Shown in pieces: positions 61,021 through 63,182 of a DNA stretch of 63,182 nucleotides. This DNA is from Porphyra umbilicalis (lineage: Eukaryota; Rhodophyta; Bangiophyceae; Bangiales; Bangiaceae): NCBI GenBank assembly GCA_002049455.2, contig KV919151.1, forward strand, positions 1 to 63,182. Direction: 5' to 3'. The translations under genes and the position numbers were made by a program. The notes under the pieces are model-generated. The model was not told the origin of the DNA. It was given only the letters and a program-made list of their open reading frames with translations, and did not search any database. Position 1 is the stretch's first letter, and each line of letters starts with the position of its first letter.

Positions 61021-63182
61021 CAATTGCTACGGTCGCAAACCGGGCCTAAAGTTAGTTAAGGCCCAGTGTATCCGCTCTCACGGGCTTTTGAAAAATTTGC
61101 TGCACATGGTTGGCTTCGACATCCAAAGGCAACTTCTCATTGGGTGACTGCCTTCATGTCAGATATTTTCCCACGACTGTTGGAAGGAAGCGTACTGAAT
61201 TTTCTAGATCACAACATGGCTAATCTCACCTGCGCTCAAGGCCCAGCACGGGACGGTGGCGAGCGAATCGCTTTCGATCGTTGCGCGAATCTTGAACAGG
61301 TCGCGCAGGGGGTTGGTACAGCGGAATCGAGCTCACACCAACGAGTGCCTGACGCTACGGCGGCAAAAACAGCGTATCTCCGCCCCTACTTGACCGTGTG
61401 AGCTCCTCTTGAGAGCATTGTTGACCATGAGATGCTATCGTCATCTTCGCGCCACGTTGCGCAACGTGTTCCATCAAGCACCTGAAGTCCGACGTAACAC
61501 CACTTTTTAGACGAAGAAGCTCTTTTTTTGTTCGGGCCATGGAATTCTAACTCCCTACTTGATTCTGGCTTCCGCTGACCAAGAATAGCTGTGCGGCTAT
61601 CGCTTTTCTATTTCGAGTCGGAATAGCTTTTAGAGCACGGCCAACAACACCACATCGAGTCCGATCCCGAACTCATTTAAGGCTGCCACGTTTGTAACGT
61701 GTGGGACTCTCATTGGGTAATCGGCTCACCCCGACCCTGCTGCGAACCCTGGCTCACACGAGCAGTGTACTTGAACGAAAACAGGGGCTACATCCTTACA
61801 CGAAACTGTAAAAAATGTGGAAATCACATCCTACGTTGGTGGCTGTGTTTCTCCGCATTCAACAGGCGCAGAGGTCTCCCTCATGCCTGGGTACGGTGCC
61901 AGGTGTGGCAATGCAATCGTCACTGGTCATACCTGCGATCATTTTTGAACTTTAGTCGATCGTTAAAGATCAGAGGGCCACTTGCGGCCAAAACACGAGT
62001 GCAGCACGCGGTCGTCGGACAATTTAGGGCTACGTTTCGGGTCAGCACGTGTCTCCATCGCGTGAGATGCCATCTCTCTCAGCCAGATTGTAGCCGGGGC
62101 TCACACGGACGCTTCCGGGCCACGATTGGCTCGGTTACGTTGCGGAGAGGGGCACACAGCGACGAACGAGGCACACAGCGACGAACGAGGCACGGAAAAG
62201 CCGTCGTGTAGCCGTTCCTGGTGGCCCTCAGGGAGCAGCCATCCAGGCTACGCTGAAGGCAATGCCACGCGTACGGCACGAGGCGGAAACAGTGGCCATC
62301 AGCCCCTCTTTTGCTACCTTTGAGTGGCCCTCGCACGCGCCAAGTCTCGAGTGAGGCCGGTGAACCGCCCCCGAGGCTCGGACGAGTCATCGGCAGGCTG
62401 TGGTGATTTTGTTGGAGTGGCCGTGTTGTGGATACGTCGCACACCATGACGCACAGCCCGTCACGGAGGCATGAGACGCGGAAAAGACTGTCAGCGAGCC
62501 ACTTGGGGCGCTGCATGTGCCACATTGCTGACGCTTCTCTGCGATGAACGAATTTTGTCTGGAACTTTCCATTCGCATGCTTCGGTGTTGGCAGGTCAGC
62601 GGGGCAAGATGGGGCCCTCTGACCAGTACACAAAAACACTGGTCTGTAGGGCCTGAAGAAGGGCGTGTGACCATCTCCCGACACCCGTAAGGGGAGGTGG
62701 AGCGCTGAGTGGCCCCCTCAAGCATCCCAGTCAAGAGGGCGGCCGTGCGTCGGGAGCGGCGTTTTTGCCGGCGCTCCATCTCGCCATCGCCTGCTCACCC
62801 GACTGCTTCAACGGCGCTCACCGTGCCGACGGTGGACACCCACATTCACACCCACCACCCACTCACGCGACACCCTACTCATCGCCTCTGATCCCATCGT
62901 CTGTGACCTCATCCTCTCTAATATCATCGTCTCTGGCCCCCTCTGCCGTGGCGAGGCCTTCGCGGTTGTCACACCATCATTCTCTCTCGCGCGCGGACCG
63001 TTGGCCTGGGTGCTTCAGGCCACCTGCTGGCCTCCCTCAAGGCCGACGAAGTGGGGCTCCATTCCGGCTGTCATTCACCTGGCTGCCTGCGGCCTCGGCC
63101 GGCGACAGCAGCAGAGGAGCCGCCCAGGCCAAAACGTCTGAGAACGACGTGGCCGTCAAGTCGGCCACGGCGGCGGGGGATA
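61021..63182. other. No gene supported to window end
   Basis: Moderate-GC sequence with short frames on both strands. A 17-bp tandem duplication CACAGCGACGAACGAGG occurs at 62155-62189. The final ~70 bases (from about 63110) read as a possible exon on the plus strand (AQAKTSENDVAVKSATAAGD, preceded by CAG), cut by the window edge. Confidence 0.35.

Noticed and set aside
61066..61401. 111-aa ORF
   Set aside because: No domain, ordinary length for chance, no support from neighbours.

Overview
The window looks like a nuclear contig from a GC-rich, intron-poor eukaryote. Evidence for a nuclear genome is GT-AG introns in phase at two loci, LTR retrotransposons with target-site duplications, and eukaryotic families (PPP phosphatase, CLN7/MFSD8-like transporter, F-box protein, KDM4/5-like JmjC protein). 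Host genes are very GC-rich with Ala/Gly/Pro-rich low-complexity insertions and introns of about 170-250 bp. This would suit a bangiophyte red alga or another GC-rich alga, but that is a low-confidence inference.

Layout: (1) 0.25-15.2 kb is a nest of retroelements on the minus strand: a decayed Ty3/gypsy chromovirus (copy A, 249-13330), split by a 5.3-kb Ty1/copia element (3220-8551, TSD TCGAG), followed by a truncated further gypsy piece (copy C, 13551-15170). (2) 16644-25779 is an apparently complete Ty3/gypsy chromovirus (copy B, plus strand) with 395-bp LTRs differing at one base, TSD GATGT, intact gag and pol, a candidate -1 frameshift signal at the gag stop, a chromodomain, a further C-terminal domain and a long GC-rich tail carrying the decayed remains of an antisense ORF. 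(3) 25.8-36.2 kb is mostly low-complexity or unassigned DNA (GGN/GCC triplet tract, 15-bp minisatellite, a 110-bp duplication, a gypsy integrase relic) with three weak small ORFs. (4) 36.2-43.8 kb is a host gene cluster: a PP5/PPEF-like phosphatase, a two-exon MFS transporter and, on the minus strand, an F-box/LRR-like gene broken across frames. (5) 45.7-59.5 kb is the most unusual part: a three-exon gene of unknown function, a tandem array of ~164-bp hairpin repeats, a 2,556-aa single-exon ORF with a C-terminal JmjC demethylase-like domain, and, convergent with it, a 985-aa CACTA/Plavaka/KDZ-type transposase. (6) 59.5-63.2 kb has no gene I can support.

The JmjC ORF and transposase face each other 195 bp apart in a less GC-rich block. 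I read them as the core of a large DNA transposon carrying a histone-demethylase-like protein; terminal inverted repeats and TSD were not found by eye, so this remains a hypothesis. Several frame breaks in host genes lie in homopolymers and there is an N at 13329, so some pseudogene calls could be assembly errors.
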